In this document: positions 24,178 to 34,160 of the stretch, one piece after another
How positions within the stretch are numbered: position 1 is the stretch's first letter
How the letters are laid out: every line of letters starts with the position of its first letter
Source of the DNA: SZUA-309 sp965230005
GTDB lineage: Bacteria; Pseudomonadota; Gammaproteobacteria; Pseudomonadales; Azotimanducaceae
Assembly: GCA_965230005.1 (NCBI GenBank)
Contig: OZ245934.1
Location: 3,534,001-3,598,000, forward strand
Direction: 5' to 3'
DNA: 64,000 nucleotides
Notes under the pieces: generated by a model
Databases searched by the model: none
The model's input: only the letters and a program-made list of their open reading frames with translations
What the model was told of the DNA's origin: nothing
Translations under genes and position numbers: made by a program

Positions 24178-25320
24178 TCAGAACCCGGCGGGGCGCCGAA
24201 TATAACCGCCGGGCACACGCTGAACAAATCCGCCCAGTTCCAGCTCTGTGAGCTGAATGGCGCAGTCTGCGGGCGACAGATTGAGGGTCAGCGCCAGACT
24301 GTCGGGGCTCCTGGCGACCCCATCCAGACAGTCCAGCAACGCCTGGCCCACGGGGTCGGCCGGCGCTTCGACGGCAACCCGCGAGGCGACGCCGAAATCC
24401 GGTAGATCCCGGCCGACGGCTGCCAGCACGTCAGCGGCAGTCTCCACGAGTGCCGCCCCGGCTTTCAGCAGTCCGTTCGTACCGCTGCTGTTGGGCAGGC
24501 CCGGTTGTCCGGGCACCGCCAGCACATCCCGCCCCTGCTCGAGCGCAAGGCGGGCGGTGATCAGCGATCCGCTGCCTTTTGCAGCTTCGACGACCACAAC
24601 GGCGGTCGCGAGGCCCGAAATCAGTCGGTTCCGCTCAGGAAAGTGGTGCGGCCGGGCAGAGGTGCCCGGCGCGTATTCGCTGAGCAGGAGTCCTCCCGTA
24701 TCGATGAGGGCCCTGGCCAGCGGTGCATTGGCGACCGGCTGACAGCGATCGACGCCGCTGCCGAGCACGGCAATGGACCGGCCGCCGCCATCGATGGCAC
24801 CGCGATGGGCCGCCGCATCGATGCCGAGGGCCAGACCGCTGACGATGGTTACACCGGCCCGGGCCAGCTCGAAAGCGAGTTCAGCTGCAAGCTCAAGTCC
24901 ACTCCTTGTTGCACGGCGGGCGCCAACGATGGCGACGGCCGTGCCTTCCAGCGCCGCAAGATCACCCCGACCATAGAGCAGCAGCGGGGCATCCGGGATG
25001 GCAGCCAGACTCGCAGGCGGCTGATCGGGCGCAATCGGCAACAACGCAATCCCGAGCCCTTCGAAGGCCCGGCGCTGCAGGGTAAGACGCCGGCGTTGCC
25101 CTCGCGGTCCCCCTCCGACCGCCGATGGCGCTGTGGCGTGCAGCCAGACGCCAAGCGGATCCGGGGTGGCGAGCAGCCTGGCGCGCAGATCCTTACGGCT
25201 GAACATCGTCGTAAGCAACGACAAGGCCAGCGCGGAGTCCGTCAGCGCGGGACGTTCGCCAGAGTCAGATTTAGAGTCACTGCGAGGCAAGCAAAGCTCA
25301 GGGATTTTCCGGGAATCCAA
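24178..25320 (-). CDS. dprA: DNA-processing protein DprA (Smf)
   Basis: 380 residues from a TTG at 25320; the TTG at 25290 or the ATG at 25206 are alternatives, with the last cutting into the N-terminal helical domain. The Rossmann-like core has VAIVGARRATRSG, VSGLALGIDAAAHRGAI, VLGSGVD, FPERNRLISGLA and GSLITARLALEQGRDVLAVPG. A C-terminal winged-helix domain follows. DprA loads RecA on incoming single-stranded DNA during natural transformation. It lies downstream of the LysM protein gene, its usual neighbour in gammaproteobacteria. Confidence 0.94.
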   Translation of the reverse strand: MDSRKIPELCLPRSDSKSDSGERPALTDSALALSLLTTMFSRKDLRARLLATPDPLGVWLHATAPSAVGGGPRGQRRRLTLQRRAFEGLGIALLPIAPDQPPASLAAIPDAPLLLYGRGDLAALEGTAVAIVGARRATRSGLELAAELAFELARAGVTIVSGLALGIDAAAHRGAIDGGGRSIAVLGSGVDRCQPVANAPLARALIDTGGLLLSEYAPGTSARPHHFPERNRLISGLATAVVVVEAAKGSGSLITARLALEQGRDVLAVPGQPGLPNSSGTNGLLKAGAALVETAADVLAAVGRDLPDFGVASRVAVEAPADPVGQALLDCLDGVARSPDSLALTLNLSPADCAIQLTELELGGFVQRVPGGYIRRPAGF

Positions 25321-25400
25321 CTATGCGAAGCGCCCGAATCGGGCGCCAGCAGAGTCAGTCGTTTACCGTCGCCAGCGTATGACGCCGGCGAGCGTGGGAC

Positions 25401-26480
25401 CTAGGGATTACGGACCTCGTCGCGGATGGCGAGCGGCCGCTCGGTCACCATGACGAGTCCGTAGGAGAGCTTCTCGAAGGTCCGGAAGATCATGAGCAAT
25501 CCCGCGCGTTCGCTCGGCAGACGGATCGTTTCGTTGGCAACGCGATCACGGGCAACCGCGCCTTTCTTATAGATGGCGAGCACGTTGCCGATCGCCATGC
25601 CTTCCCGTTCGCCGCGATTGATCACGACCACGTCGAACTGGCCAACCTGGCTCACACCGCCGAAGACGGAAATGATTTCGCCGTTCACGTCCGCCTCAGG
25701 AGCGCTCGGGAAGAAGGTCGAGTCGACGCGACGCTCCTCGGTGGGCAGCACCCGATCGCCGATCTGAACCTCTTCGCGGGTATCGGTCATGAGCATGGTG
25801 GCGATGTCGTTGTCCTGCGCGACCGCCTGGCCAAGCCCAATATAGGTGGCTTCCCGGCCCAGTACTTCCTGGGTTTTGGGATCGACGTAGAGCGGGCCCT
25901 TGCGAACAACGTTGAAACTCTCGGACTCGGGCAGCACGCCGCGTACGTAGAGACGGTCGCCGGCGCCCAGAACCAGCCGTTCGCTGTCGCCCTGCACCAC
26001 GTAAGGTGCCGCGTCCATGACGCCCGGCTCGACAATGCGGTTCTGCACGAGGAAAGACTGGATCGCGTCGAGACGGATCGTCGGAATCGCCGATTCGAGG
26101 GGCTCGTAGCGGACTTCCGGGGTCAGCTTGTCCGTGCCCGAAGGCGTCGCCTTGACGGTGCGGCCTGCCTGACCCCGCTCGAGGACCAGCTGCGGCTGAC
26201 CATCGATGTACACCAGGGCAATCTGGTCACCGGGGTAAATCAGATGGGGATTGTTGATCTGCGGGTTGATGCGCCAGATTTCCGGCCAGAGCCAGGGGCG
26301 CTCGAGGAACTTCCCGGAGATATCCCACAGCGTGTCGCCCTTTACCACCGTGTAAACGTCGGGGTGATCGTCTTTGAGGTACCGGTTCAGATCTTCAGCG
26401 GCGTTGGTGGCTACCGTGGCGAGGCTCGCGAGCAATCCGATGCTGGCGAAGCGCAGTGCGCGGGTCATGTTCCGAAGCAT
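25401..26480 (-). CDS. LysM-domain peptidoglycan-binding protein
   Basis: 359 residues with a signal peptide (MTRALRFASIGLLASLATVATNA, probably from the second Met at 26468) and one LysM domain at about 40-90: YTVVKGDTLWDISGKFL followed by WPEIWRINPQINNPHLIYPGDQI. The rest is a beta-rich conserved region seen in the LysM proteins encoded next to dprA and opposite def. It probably binds cell-wall glycan in the periplasm; its exact role is unknown. Confidence 0.88.
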   Translation of the reverse strand: MLRNMTRALRFASIGLLASLATVATNAAEDLNRYLKDDHPDVYTVVKGDTLWDISGKFLERPWLWPEIWRINPQINNPHLIYPGDQIALVYIDGQPQLVLERGQAGRTVKATPSGTDKLTPEVRYEPLESAIPTIRLDAIQSFLVQNRIVEPGVMDAAPYVVQGDSERLVLGAGDRLYVRGVLPESESFNVVRKGPLYVDPKTQEVLGREATYIGLGQAVAQDNDIATMLMTDTREEVQIGDRVLPTEERRVDSTFFPSAPEADVNGEIISVFGGVSQVGQFDVVVINRGEREGMAIGNVLAIYKKGAVARDRVANETIRLPSERAGLLMIFRTFEKLSYGLVMVTERPLAIRDEVRNP

Positions 26481-26734
26481 GTTTTGAAGTTCCTTTTACT
26501 TCGAGCTGCTATCATGATCAGCTCATCGGCAATGGCCGATACACCCTGTCGTTTCCTGCCTTCAGAGGGCGGCTCACCGATCCATCGGGGCCCGGCTTCT
26601 AAGCTGCGGATCCGAGGAAAAAGTTTATACTCTTCACAATCTTAGCAGCCTGAATTAGACCAATACTAGAGATAGTTCACAGTGGCCGAGGGCCACGCGG
26701 ACCTAGCTCGCAAACCACCTGATACGACCCCAAA
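26481..26734. promoter_or_regulatory. Divergent promoter region, LysM gene / def
   Basis: 254 bp between divergent starts. A TATACT hexamer at 26626-26631 faces def, but no good -35 is paired with it. No small gene was seen. Confidence 0.35.
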
Positions 26735-27238
26735 ATGGCAATTCTCGACATCCTCGAATTTCCCGATCAACGGCTTCGCACGAAAGCCAAACCCGTCAAG
26801 GTCGTAGACGATGAAGTCCGGCAATTGATCGACGACATGTTCGAGACCATGTACGACGCGCCTGGTATCGGTCTGGCCGCCAGCCAGGTCAACGTCCACC
26901 GTCGCATCATCGTCGTGGACGTCTCGGAAAACCGGGACCAGCCGCACGCTTTCATCAATCCCGAGCTCGAGCCCTTCGGCGAGCGCATAGAAACGGAAGA
27001 GGGCTGTCTCTCCGTGCCGGGTTTCTACGAGCCGGTCACCCGCTTCGACCAGGTTCGCGTCAACGCCCTCGATCGCAACGGCGACCGCATCAGTGCCGAG
27101 TACGACGGTCTCCTGGCAATCTGCGTGCAGCACGAGGTCGACCATCTCGACGGCAAACTGTTTGTCGACTATCTCTCCGGTCTGAAGCGCACCCGCATCC
27201 GCAAGAAGCTGGAAAAGCAGCACCGCATACGTGCCTGA
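26735..27238 (+). CDS. def: Peptide deformylase
   Basis: 167 residues with the three metal motifs: GIGLAASQV, EEGCLSVPG (Cys ligand) and QHEVDHLDG (two His ligands and the catalytic Glu). It removes the formyl group from nascent proteins. It overlaps fmt by 8 bp, pairing the enzymes that add and remove the formyl group. Confidence 0.97.
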   Translation: MAILDILEFPDQRLRTKAKPVKVVDDEVRQLIDDMFETMYDAPGIGLAASQVNVHRRIIVVDVSENRDQPHAFINPELEPFGERIETEEGCLSVPGFYEPVTRFDQVRVNALDRNGDRISAEYDGLLAICVQHEVDHLDGKLFVDYLSGLKRTRIRKKLEKQHRIRA

Positions 27239-28220
27239 CACGCTGAAGCTCGGCTTCGCCGGAACCCCTGAATTCGCCGCAACGCTGCTGGAAGGTCTGC
27301 TGGCCGGGGGCTGTCGCCCTGAGTTAGTACTCACTCAGCCAGACCGGCCCACCGGCCGGGGGCGAAAGACGACCCCATCGGCCGTCAAACGCTGTGCCCT
27401 GCAGGCCGATCTGACTGTCGAAAACCCCGCGAATCTGAAAGGCTTCGATCTTGGCGCCTATGGTCTGGACCTGCTGATCGTTGCCGCCTACGGCATCATA
27501 CTGAAGCGCGATATCCTCGAAGCGCCACGCCTGGGCTGCCTGAACGTGCACGCTTCGCTCCTGCCACGCTGGCGGGGGGCGGCACCGGTGGAGCGGGCCA
27601 TCATGGCCGGGGACGAACGAACTGGCGTCTGTCTCATGAAAATGGACGAGGGCCTTGATACCGGCCCCGTCTACGTCTGCCGGGAAACGGCCATCGATGC
27701 TGGCGAAAGCGGCGGCGTCCTGGAGGCTCGACTGGCCGAGCTCGGTTCGCAGCTGCTCCTGGAGACGCTCCCGAGGCTCGAGGAACTCACCCCATTCCCC
27801 CAGTCGGACCAGGGGGCGACTTACGCCAGCAAGCTCACGGCCGCCGATAGAGTCATCGATTGGCGCGGAAGCGCGGAATCGATTGCCCGCCACATCAACG
27901 CCCTGGCCGATCGTCTACCGGTCACCGTATATGGCGAGGACGACCGCGGCCCCGCCCGGATCACCTTGCTGGAAGCGGCGGCCGGACCCGCGGGGAGTGA
28001 TGCAGTCCCCGGCACCATCACCGAAATCAACAGGAGCGGCTTGAAGGTCGCCTGTGGTTCAGGCGCCGTCAGCATCAATGCCCTGAAGCTCAACCGGGGT
28101 AAAGGCACGGCCATGACGGCGAAGGCTGCAGCGAACGGCTACGGCGGGTTGATCTTTACGGGGGCGGTGCTTGCGCCTGGACTCGATCGCGCCGGAGATG
28201 ACTCCGGCGATGCGCCGTGA
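27231..28220 (+). CDS. fmt: Methionyl-tRNA formyltransferase
   Basis: 329 residues from a GTG that overlaps the def stop. The formyl-transfer domain shows GFAGTPEFAATLLEGL, ILKRDIL, NVHASLLPRWRGAAPVERAI with the catalytic Asn and His, and MDEGLDTGPV. The C-terminal OB-like domain begins near residue 210. It formylates Met-tRNA for initiation, using 10-formyl-THF. Its stop overlaps the GTG of rsmB. Confidence 0.97.
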   Translation: MPDTLKLGFAGTPEFAATLLEGLLAGGCRPELVLTQPDRPTGRGRKTTPSAVKRCALQADLTVENPANLKGFDLGAYGLDLLIVAAYGIILKRDILEAPRLGCLNVHASLLPRWRGAAPVERAIMAGDERTGVCLMKMDEGLDTGPVYVCRETAIDAGESGGVLEARLAELGSQLLLETLPRLEELTPFPQSDQGATYASKLTAADRVIDWRGSAESIARHINALADRLPVTVYGEDDRGPARITLLEAAAGPAGSDAVPGTITEINRSGLKVACGSGAVSINALKLNRGKGTAMTAKAAANGYGGLIFTGAVLAPGLDRAGDDSGDAP

Positions 28221-29677
28221 CGCCCAAAGGGCGGGCGCCAGGGGGCGCCAGCCAGGACCGCGTGCGTGCAGCACGAGTTATTGTGCGGGTCGTTTACGAG
28301 GGCAAAACGACCGACCAATCGTTCGGTAAAGATCCGTCGTCGCCCCAGGAAGATGAACTCGCGGACTCGAAGGAACAGGGTTCTGCGCTGCTGAGCGAAC
28401 TCGTCTACGGCACGCTAAGGCACTATTACGAACTCGCGGAACGGGTAGACGCGCACGTGCAGAAGCCCCTGCGAAGTAAAGATCTGGATCTTCGCTGCCT
28501 GCTGTTAGTGGGCGCTTACCAACTCCTGTACCTTCGGATTCCGGACCATGCAGCGATCAATGAAACCGTTAACGCCTGCCGCGGCCTGAAGAAACCCTGG
28601 GCCCGGGGCCTCGTTAATGCCGTGCTGCGCGGCATCGCACGAGAGCGCCTGGAGCAAGTGAAATCCGGCCGTGATCCTGCTGCCGGCATACACCCGAACA
28701 AACATTCGGTCGAATTCCCGGCGTGGCTCGCGGAGAGGCTCCATGCACAGTATCCGGCTCAGTACGCCGGTCTTGCCAAAGCCACGCTTGAGCGTGCGCC
28801 GATGGTGCTGCGCGTCAACGCCCGCAAAGCGACCAGCGGTCAGTGTCTGGAGGCGCTGGCCGCCGAGGGCATCCGGGCCGGAAAAGGCTGGCTGCCGGAA
28901 ACGCTCATTCTGGACCAGCCGGTACCCGTCAGAAACCTCCCGGGCTATCAAAGCGGAACGCTTTCCGTCCAGGACGCCGGCGCCCAGTTCGCCGCCGCGC
29001 TGCTGGCGGACGGTCAGCCCAAACGGGTCCTGGATGCCTGCGCAGCACCCGGCGGAAAGCTGTTTCACCTGAGGGAGCGGCTTCCGGAAGCGGAAATCGT
29101 GGGCATCGAGCGGTCAGAAACACGGTATGCCCATCTTGAGGCAGAAGCGGCGCGGCTCGGCCATGAGACCGTAACGCTTCGCCGCGCGGACGCCACCGGA
29201 CGCGACTGGGCCACCGGCGACGCAGTTGCACCTTTTGACGCCATCCTCATCGATGCGCCCTGCTCGGGGACCGGCACCCTGCGTCGCCACCCGGACATCC
29301 GCCTGCTCAGAAAACCCGAGGACCTCGCCGACTATCAGCGGCTGCAGCTCGACCTTCTGCGCAATCTCTGGCCGATGCTCAGTACCGAGGGCACGCTTCT
29401 GTATTGCACCTGTTCGCTGCTCGCCGAAGAGAACGACGACATCATCGAGACCTTCCTCGAGGAAACGGCCGGGGCGGTTCGCAGCCGGCCCATCGAACTG
29501 CCCACCGGCATCAAAACGCGCCAGGGCTGGCAGCTGCTGCCACTCCCGGCTGCGAGCGTCAGCGAAGCAACAACCGAGCAAACGGAAGTGGCGCCGACCG
29601 CGCCCAGCTGGATGCCGAATCGGAGCGTCGACGGCTTTTACTTCGCCCGGCTAACCCACCGGGAGAAAGCGAGTTAA
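28217..29677 (+). CDS. rsmB: 16S rRNA m5C967 methyltransferase
   Basis: 486 residues from a GTG overlapping the fmt stop (GTGA). The N-terminal NusB-like RNA-binding domain (AINETVNACRGLKKPWARGLVNAVLR) is followed by the SAM methyltransferase domain with DACAAPGGKLFHL, DAPCSGTGTLRRHPDIR (motif IV Cys) and YCTCSLLAEEN (motif VI catalytic Cys). The family uses two cysteines, and both are present. An acidic insert near the C-terminus is not conserved. Confidence 0.95.
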   Translation: MTPKGRAPGGASQDRVRAARVIVRVVYEGKTTDQSFGKDPSSPQEDELADSKEQGSALLSELVYGTLRHYYELAERVDAHVQKPLRSKDLDLRCLLLVGAYQLLYLRIPDHAAINETVNACRGLKKPWARGLVNAVLRGIARERLEQVKSGRDPAAGIHPNKHSVEFPAWLAERLHAQYPAQYAGLAKATLERAPMVLRVNARKATSGQCLEALAAEGIRAGKGWLPETLILDQPVPVRNLPGYQSGTLSVQDAGAQFAAALLADGQPKRVLDACAAPGGKLFHLRERLPEAEIVGIERSETRYAHLEAEAARLGHETVTLRRADATGRDWATGDAVAPFDAILIDAPCSGTGTLRRHPDIRLLRKPEDLADYQRLQLDLLRNLWPMLSTEGTLLYCTCSLLAEENDDIIETFLEETAGAVRSRPIELPTGIKTRQGWQLLPLPAASVSEATTEQTEVAPTAPSWMPNRSVDGFYFARLTHREKAS

Positions 29678-29689
29678 GATGCGCGCGCC

Positions 29690-31063
29690 ATGAAGATTCT
29701 CATCATTGGTGCCGGGCAGGTCGGCGGTACCCTTGCAGCCAACCTGGCGAACGAAGCTTTCGACATTACCCTCGTTGACCACGACGAGGTTGCCCTCGAG
29801 ACGCTCCGCGACAAGCTCGACATCCAGACGATCCAGGGCTGGGGCTCACACCCGGACGTGCTGCGCCGGGCCGGCGCCGACGACGCCGACATGCTGATCA
29901 GCGTGACCTCCTCGGACGAGGTGAACATGATCGCCTGCCAGGTGTGCTATTCGCTGTTCCGCACGCCGACGAAGATCGCCCGGATTCGATCCTCTTCCTA
30001 CCTCACCCGCGAGGGATTCTTCTCGAAAGAGCACATGCCCATCGACGTGCTCATCAATCCGGAGCAGGTGGTAACGGACAACATCCGCCAACTTCTCGAA
30101 CACCCCGGCGCGCTTCAGGTGCTCGATTTCGCCGACGGTCGCGTGCAGCTGGTGGCCGTGAAGGCCTACTACGGCGGACCCCTGGTCGGCCAGGAACTGT
30201 CCTTCTTCAAGGAGCACCTGCCGAAGGTGGACATGCGGGTGGCCGCCATCTTCCGCCGCGGTCAGGCCATCGTGCCGACGGGCACGACGGTGATTGAAGC
30301 GGACGACGAGGTCTTCTGCATCGCCGCGTCGGAGCACATCAACGCGGTCATGGCGGAACTGCGGCGCGTCGAACGGCCTTTCAAACGCGTCATGATCGCC
30401 GGCGGCGGCAACATCGGCACGGCCCTGGCTCGGGCCATCGAGCCCTACTTCTCGGTGAAGGTCCTCGAATACAGCCCGGAAAGATGCCAGTGGCTGGCCG
30501 AAACCCTCGACAACTCCGTGGTCCTGAACATGAATGCCACGGACCGGGATCTGCTCCTGGAAGAGAACATCGAGCAGTGCGACGCCTTCTGCGCCGTCAC
30601 CAATGACGATGAAGTGAACATCATGTCCTCGCTCCTGGCCAAGGATCTCGGCTGCCGGCAGGTCATCACGCTGATCGGCAAACCCGCCTACGTCGATCTC
30701 GTGCAGGGCCGGGAGATCGATATTGCCATCTCGCCGCAAATGGCCACCACAAGCTCGCTCTTGAGCCATGTCCGGCGGGGCGACGTGGTGAAAGTTCACA
30801 GCCTCCGCCGCGGTGCTGCGGAAGCCTTAGAGGCGATCGCCCACGGCGACGAGAAGAGCTCGAAGGTGGTCGGCCGGGCCATCCGCGACATCGACCTGCC
30901 GCCGGGTACGAGCATCGGCGCTATCGTCCGTGGCGAACGGGTGCTCATTGGTCATGACGACGTTGTGGTCGAATCCGACGATCACGTCATCCTGTTCCTC
31001 GTCGACAAACGCCAGGTTGCCGCGGTGGAACGCCTTTTCCAGGTCGGCCTGACCTTCTTCTGA
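29690..31063 (+). CDS. trkA: Trk potassium uptake NAD-binding regulatory subunit
   Basis: 457 residues containing two tandem RCK modules. Each starts with a Rossmann nucleotide loop, IIGAGQVGGTLAANL at residue 3 and MIAGGGNIGTALARAI near 235, and each is followed by a TrkA-C domain. TrkA binds NAD(H) and gates the TrkH channel, whose gene starts 9 bp downstream. It follows rsmB after 12 bp, the usual gammaproteobacterial order. Confidence 0.96.
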   Translation: MKILIIGAGQVGGTLAANLANEAFDITLVDHDEVALETLRDKLDIQTIQGWGSHPDVLRRAGADDADMLISVTSSDEVNMIACQVCYSLFRTPTKIARIRSSSYLTREGFFSKEHMPIDVLINPEQVVTDNIRQLLEHPGALQVLDFADGRVQLVAVKAYYGGPLVGQELSFFKEHLPKVDMRVAAIFRRGQAIVPTGTTVIEADDEVFCIAASEHINAVMAELRRVERPFKRVMIAGGGNIGTALARAIEPYFSVKVLEYSPERCQWLAETLDNSVVLNMNATDRDLLLEENIEQCDAFCAVTNDDEVNIMSSLLAKDLGCRQVITLIGKPAYVDLVQGREIDIAISPQMATTSSLLSHVRRGDVVKVHSLRRGAAEALEAIAHGDEKSSKVVGRAIRDIDLPPGTSIGAIVRGERVLIGHDDVVVESDDHVILFLVDKRQVAAVERLFQVGLTFF

Positions 31064-31072
31064 TCATCCGGC

Positions 31073-32518
31073 ATGCACCTCGCGGTCATCCTGAAAGTCA
31101 CGGGCATCCTGCTCACGGTCTTCAGCACGGTGATCGCCGCACCCATGCTCGTCGCCCTCGCCTACGACGAGAACACTTACGCCACCTTCGGCATCGGCTT
31201 CGCCATCACGCTCGTCGTCGGCCTCGCACTGATGATTGCGGGCCGGGGTCGCCGTGAACTCAGAAGCGGCGACGGCTTTCTGGTCACCGTGCTCTTCTAC
31301 CTCGGCCTCGGGCTGTTCGGCTCCATTCCCCTCTACCTTTCCGAGTCCCTGAACCTCTCTTTTACCGATGCAGCGTTTGAATCCTTGTCGGCGCTGACGA
31401 CCACGGGAGCAACGGTGATCGTCGGGCTGGACGATCTCCCCAGGTCCATTCTTTTCTATCGGCAGATACTGCAGTGGTTCGGCGGCATGGGCATCATCGT
31501 CCTCGCCGTGGCCATCCTGCCCATGCTCGGAATCGGTGGCATGCAGCTCTATCGCGCGGAATCGCCGGGCCCGGTGAAAGATTCGAAACTCACGCCGCGC
31601 ATCACTGAAACAGCGAAAGCGCTCTGGTACCTCTATCTCGGCATCACCATTGCCTGCCTGCTCGCTTACTGGGCCGCGGGCATGAGTTTCTTCGACGCCA
31701 TGGCGCACAGTTTCTCGACCGTCGCCATCGGCGGCTTCTCGACCCACGACGCCAGCATCGGCTTTTTCGACAATCCTGCCGTCGAGGCCGTGGCCATCGT
31801 TTTCATGATCATCGCCGGTGTGAACTTCGGCCTGCATTTCGTGGTGATCAATCGGAAGAACCCCTTCCTTTATCTGCGCGATCCGGAAGTCCGCGCCTAT
31901 CTCTTCGTGTTGACCGTCGTCACGATCATCGTCTGCGTCGTGCTGATCCGTTACCCCGGCGCGTCGGAGGAACCGATTCGGGAAGGAGTGTTTCATGCGG
32001 TGAGCATCGCCACGACGACGGGCTATGCGACCACCGACTTCAGCATCTGGCCGTCGGTTGCGCCCGTGCTGCTGATCTTTGCGGCCTTTGCCGGCGGCTG
32101 CGCCGGCTCAACGGCTGGCGGTATCAAGATCATTCGTGTGCTGCTCATCTATCTGCAGGGCGTTCGAGAGATCCGACGCCTGATCCACCCGAACGGCGTT
32201 TTTCCAGTCAAGCTCGGCCGGCAGAAGGTGCCCGACCGGGTGATCGAGGCGGTGTGGGGATTCTTCGCAATCTACGTGATCACCTTCTTGACCATGGTGA
32301 CCATGGTCATGGGTTTCTCAGAACTCGATTTCACCACCGCGTTTTCCGCCGTGGGGGCCTGCCTGAACAACCTCGGCCCTGGTCTCGGGGATGTGGCGGC
32401 GAACTACGCGGGGCTCGATGACCCGATCAAGTGGGGGCTGACCTTCGCCATGCTGCTCGGGCGTCTGGAGATTTTCACACTGCTGGTGCTGTTCACGCCC
32501 GCCTTCTGGCGACGCTGA
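31073..32518 (+). CDS. trkH: Trk-type potassium channel subunit
   Basis: 481 residues of the TrkH/TrkI family with about ten membrane helices. The pore-loop selectivity regions are visible: SALTTTGATV, FSTVAIGGFST, SIATTTGYATTDF and SAVGACLNNLGPGLG. It forms the potassium pore, gated by the TrkA ring encoded just upstream. TrkH and TrkI variants cannot be separated by eye. Confidence 0.94.
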   Translation: MHLAVILKVTGILLTVFSTVIAAPMLVALAYDENTYATFGIGFAITLVVGLALMIAGRGRRELRSGDGFLVTVLFYLGLGLFGSIPLYLSESLNLSFTDAAFESLSALTTTGATVIVGLDDLPRSILFYRQILQWFGGMGIIVLAVAILPMLGIGGMQLYRAESPGPVKDSKLTPRITETAKALWYLYLGITIACLLAYWAAGMSFFDAMAHSFSTVAIGGFSTHDASIGFFDNPAVEAVAIVFMIIAGVNFGLHFVVINRKNPFLYLRDPEVRAYLFVLTVVTIIVCVVLIRYPGASEEPIREGVFHAVSIATTTGYATTDFSIWPSVAPVLLIFAAFAGGCAGSTAGGIKIIRVLLIYLQGVREIRRLIHPNGVFPVKLGRQKVPDRVIEAVWGFFAIYVITFLTMVTMVMGFSELDFTTAFSAVGACLNNLGPGLGDVAANYAGLDDPIKWGLTFAMLLGRLEIFTLLVLFTPAFWRR

Positions 32519-32521
32519 AGG

Positions 32522-33538
32522 TCAGGCCGCTCTGCGACCACCGCCCTTCGACCCGCCGCGACTCCCTTTGCCGGAACCGCCGGTACCAGCATTGCTCCTC
32601 GATGACCCGTCCTTACCGGCCGCAGCACCACGATCCGGCTTGTAGGGGTCCACACCATCGGGCGGCGGTTTCTTGAAGCGCTTGTACTCCCACTGATACT
32701 GAGCCGGATCTTTGCGGACGATGGCTTCAATTGCCGCGTTCATGGCTCTAACAGACTCGTCAACGTCCTCGGAATGAATGGCAGGATCGACTTCATGAAA
32801 GGCAATGCGGAAGCCGTCCTCGCGTCGGGTGCAGGTGCCAAGGACCACCAGGGGGTCGGTACTGCGAATGAGTCGATGGGCAAAGGTCATGGTAAGGGCA
32901 GGCCGTTCGAAGAACGGCGCGTAGACGCCGGCGCTGCGGGTCGGAACCTGATCGGGCAGAATGCTCACGGGTTGACCGCGCTTCAGACTCTGCAGAACAC
33001 CGCGCACACCCTGGGCGTCGATGGGCAACAGCGTCGCACCGGTGCGTTGGCGGCTCTCGCGGATCATCCTATCAATGGCTGGAATCTTTGGCGGATCATA
33101 GAGCGCCATGAAGTTGTAGCGACCGAAGTGCAGGGCAAACAGCTCCCAGTTCCCGAAGTGGGGTGCAAGCACCAGAATGCCACGGTGTTCATCCAATGCC
33201 CGCTGGAGCGGTGCGAAGCCGTCGACGCCGGTGATCAGCTCATTGAGCTGATCTTCGCTCCAGTGAAAGATGATGCCCGCCTCTGCCATGAGGCGCCCGG
33301 TGTGTTTGAGGCTTTGTTGCGCGAGGGTCTTCCGCTGCGGTTCGCGCATGGCGGGAAAGCAGTAGCGGAGATTTGCTTCGGTGTTCCTGGCAGAACGCAG
33401 CTTCAGCAACCAGGTAAGGCTGCCAATCGCATTGCCGACGGTGCGCGTTGCCCCATAGGGCAAAAGAGCCATGAAGCGCGCCCAGGCTTTCAGAATGAGG
33501 GGGGCTAGAGCGTCCAAGATGCGGCGATTGTGCCGCAA
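32522..33538 (-). CDS. Lauroyl/late acyltransferase (LpxL/HtrB family) with Gly/Ser tail
   Basis: 338 residues from a TTG start. An N-terminal membrane-associated helix precedes an acyltransferase domain with the HFGNWEL motif (HX4E) and the second block ILPDQVP. The family adds secondary acyl chains to lipid A at the inner membrane. The last 40 residues are a Gly/Ser/Lys-rich, low-complexity tail not typical of the family. The gene begins 34 bp inside the end of tag and converges on trkH with a 3-bp gap. Confidence 0.86.
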   Translation of the reverse strand: MRHNRRILDALAPLILKAWARFMALLPYGATRTVGNAIGSLTWLLKLRSARNTEANLRYCFPAMREPQRKTLAQQSLKHTGRLMAEAGIIFHWSEDQLNELITGVDGFAPLQRALDEHRGILVLAPHFGNWELFALHFGRYNFMALYDPPKIPAIDRMIRESRQRTGATLLPIDAQGVRGVLQSLKRGQPVSILPDQVPTRSAGVYAPFFERPALTMTFAHRLIRSTDPLVVLGTCTRREDGFRIAFHEVDPAIHSEDVDESVRAMNAAIEAIVRKDPAQYQWEYKRFKKPPPDGVDPYKPDRGAAAGKDGSSRSNAGTGGSGKGSRGGSKGGGRRAA

Positions 33539-34104
33539 CGTTCAAAGGCCGGGCAAGAGACCAGATGGTCATTGACCAGTCCGGCGCTCTGCATGAAGGC
33601 ATAACAGACGGTTGGTCCCACGAAACGGAAGCCCAGCTTTTTCAGGCATTTTGCCATCTTTCTGGACGACTCTGTCTCTGACGGGACGGCCTGGCGTTGC
33701 CGGTAGCTGTGCTGTTCCGGGCGACCGTCTACGAAAGACCACAGCAGCTCCGCAAAACCGCCGTCGAGCTCAACCACGGCCTGCGCATTGCCGATCATGG
33801 CTTCGAGTTTGCCGCGGTGACGGATGATGCCTGGGTCCTTCAGCCACTCTTCGAGCTCCTCAGCGTCTGCCGCAGCCAGCCTGGCTGGCTCGAAGCCATG
33901 GAAGCGCCTGACCATATGCTCGCGTTTGCGCAGGATGGTCAGCCAGGAAAGACCGGCCTGCATACCCTCGAGAACGAGTCGTTCGAAAAGCGCCCTCTCA
34001 TCACTCTCGGGAATGCCCCATTCATGGTCATGGTAATGCTCATAAAGCGCATCGCCGAGACACCAGGGGCAGCGTTCATCTTTTACGGGCGTGGTTTTGA
34101 CCAT
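33505..34104 (-). CDS. tag: DNA-3-methyladenine glycosylase I
   Basis: 199 residues with the Tag zinc and fold signatures: RCPWCLGDALYEHYHDHEWG near the start, LFERLVLEGMQAGLSWLTILRKRE, and YAFMQSAGLVNDH with the C-terminal Cys and His ligands. It excises 3-methyladenine from alkylated DNA. It overlaps the acyltransferase gene downstream and is divergent from gmhB. Confidence 0.95.
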   Translation of the reverse strand: MVKTTPVKDERCPWCLGDALYEHYHDHEWGIPESDERALFERLVLEGMQAGLSWLTILRKREHMVRRFHGFEPARLAAADAEELEEWLKDPGIIRHRGKLEAMIGNAQAVVELDGGFAELLWSFVDGRPEQHSYRQRQAVPSETESSRKMAKCLKKLGFRFVGPTVCYAFMQSAGLVNDHLVSCPAFERCGTIAASWTL

Positions 34105-34160
34105 GCATCGCTGATCCCGTAGATTGCGCCGCGATTGTACCCGAGACGAATCGACCGCCG

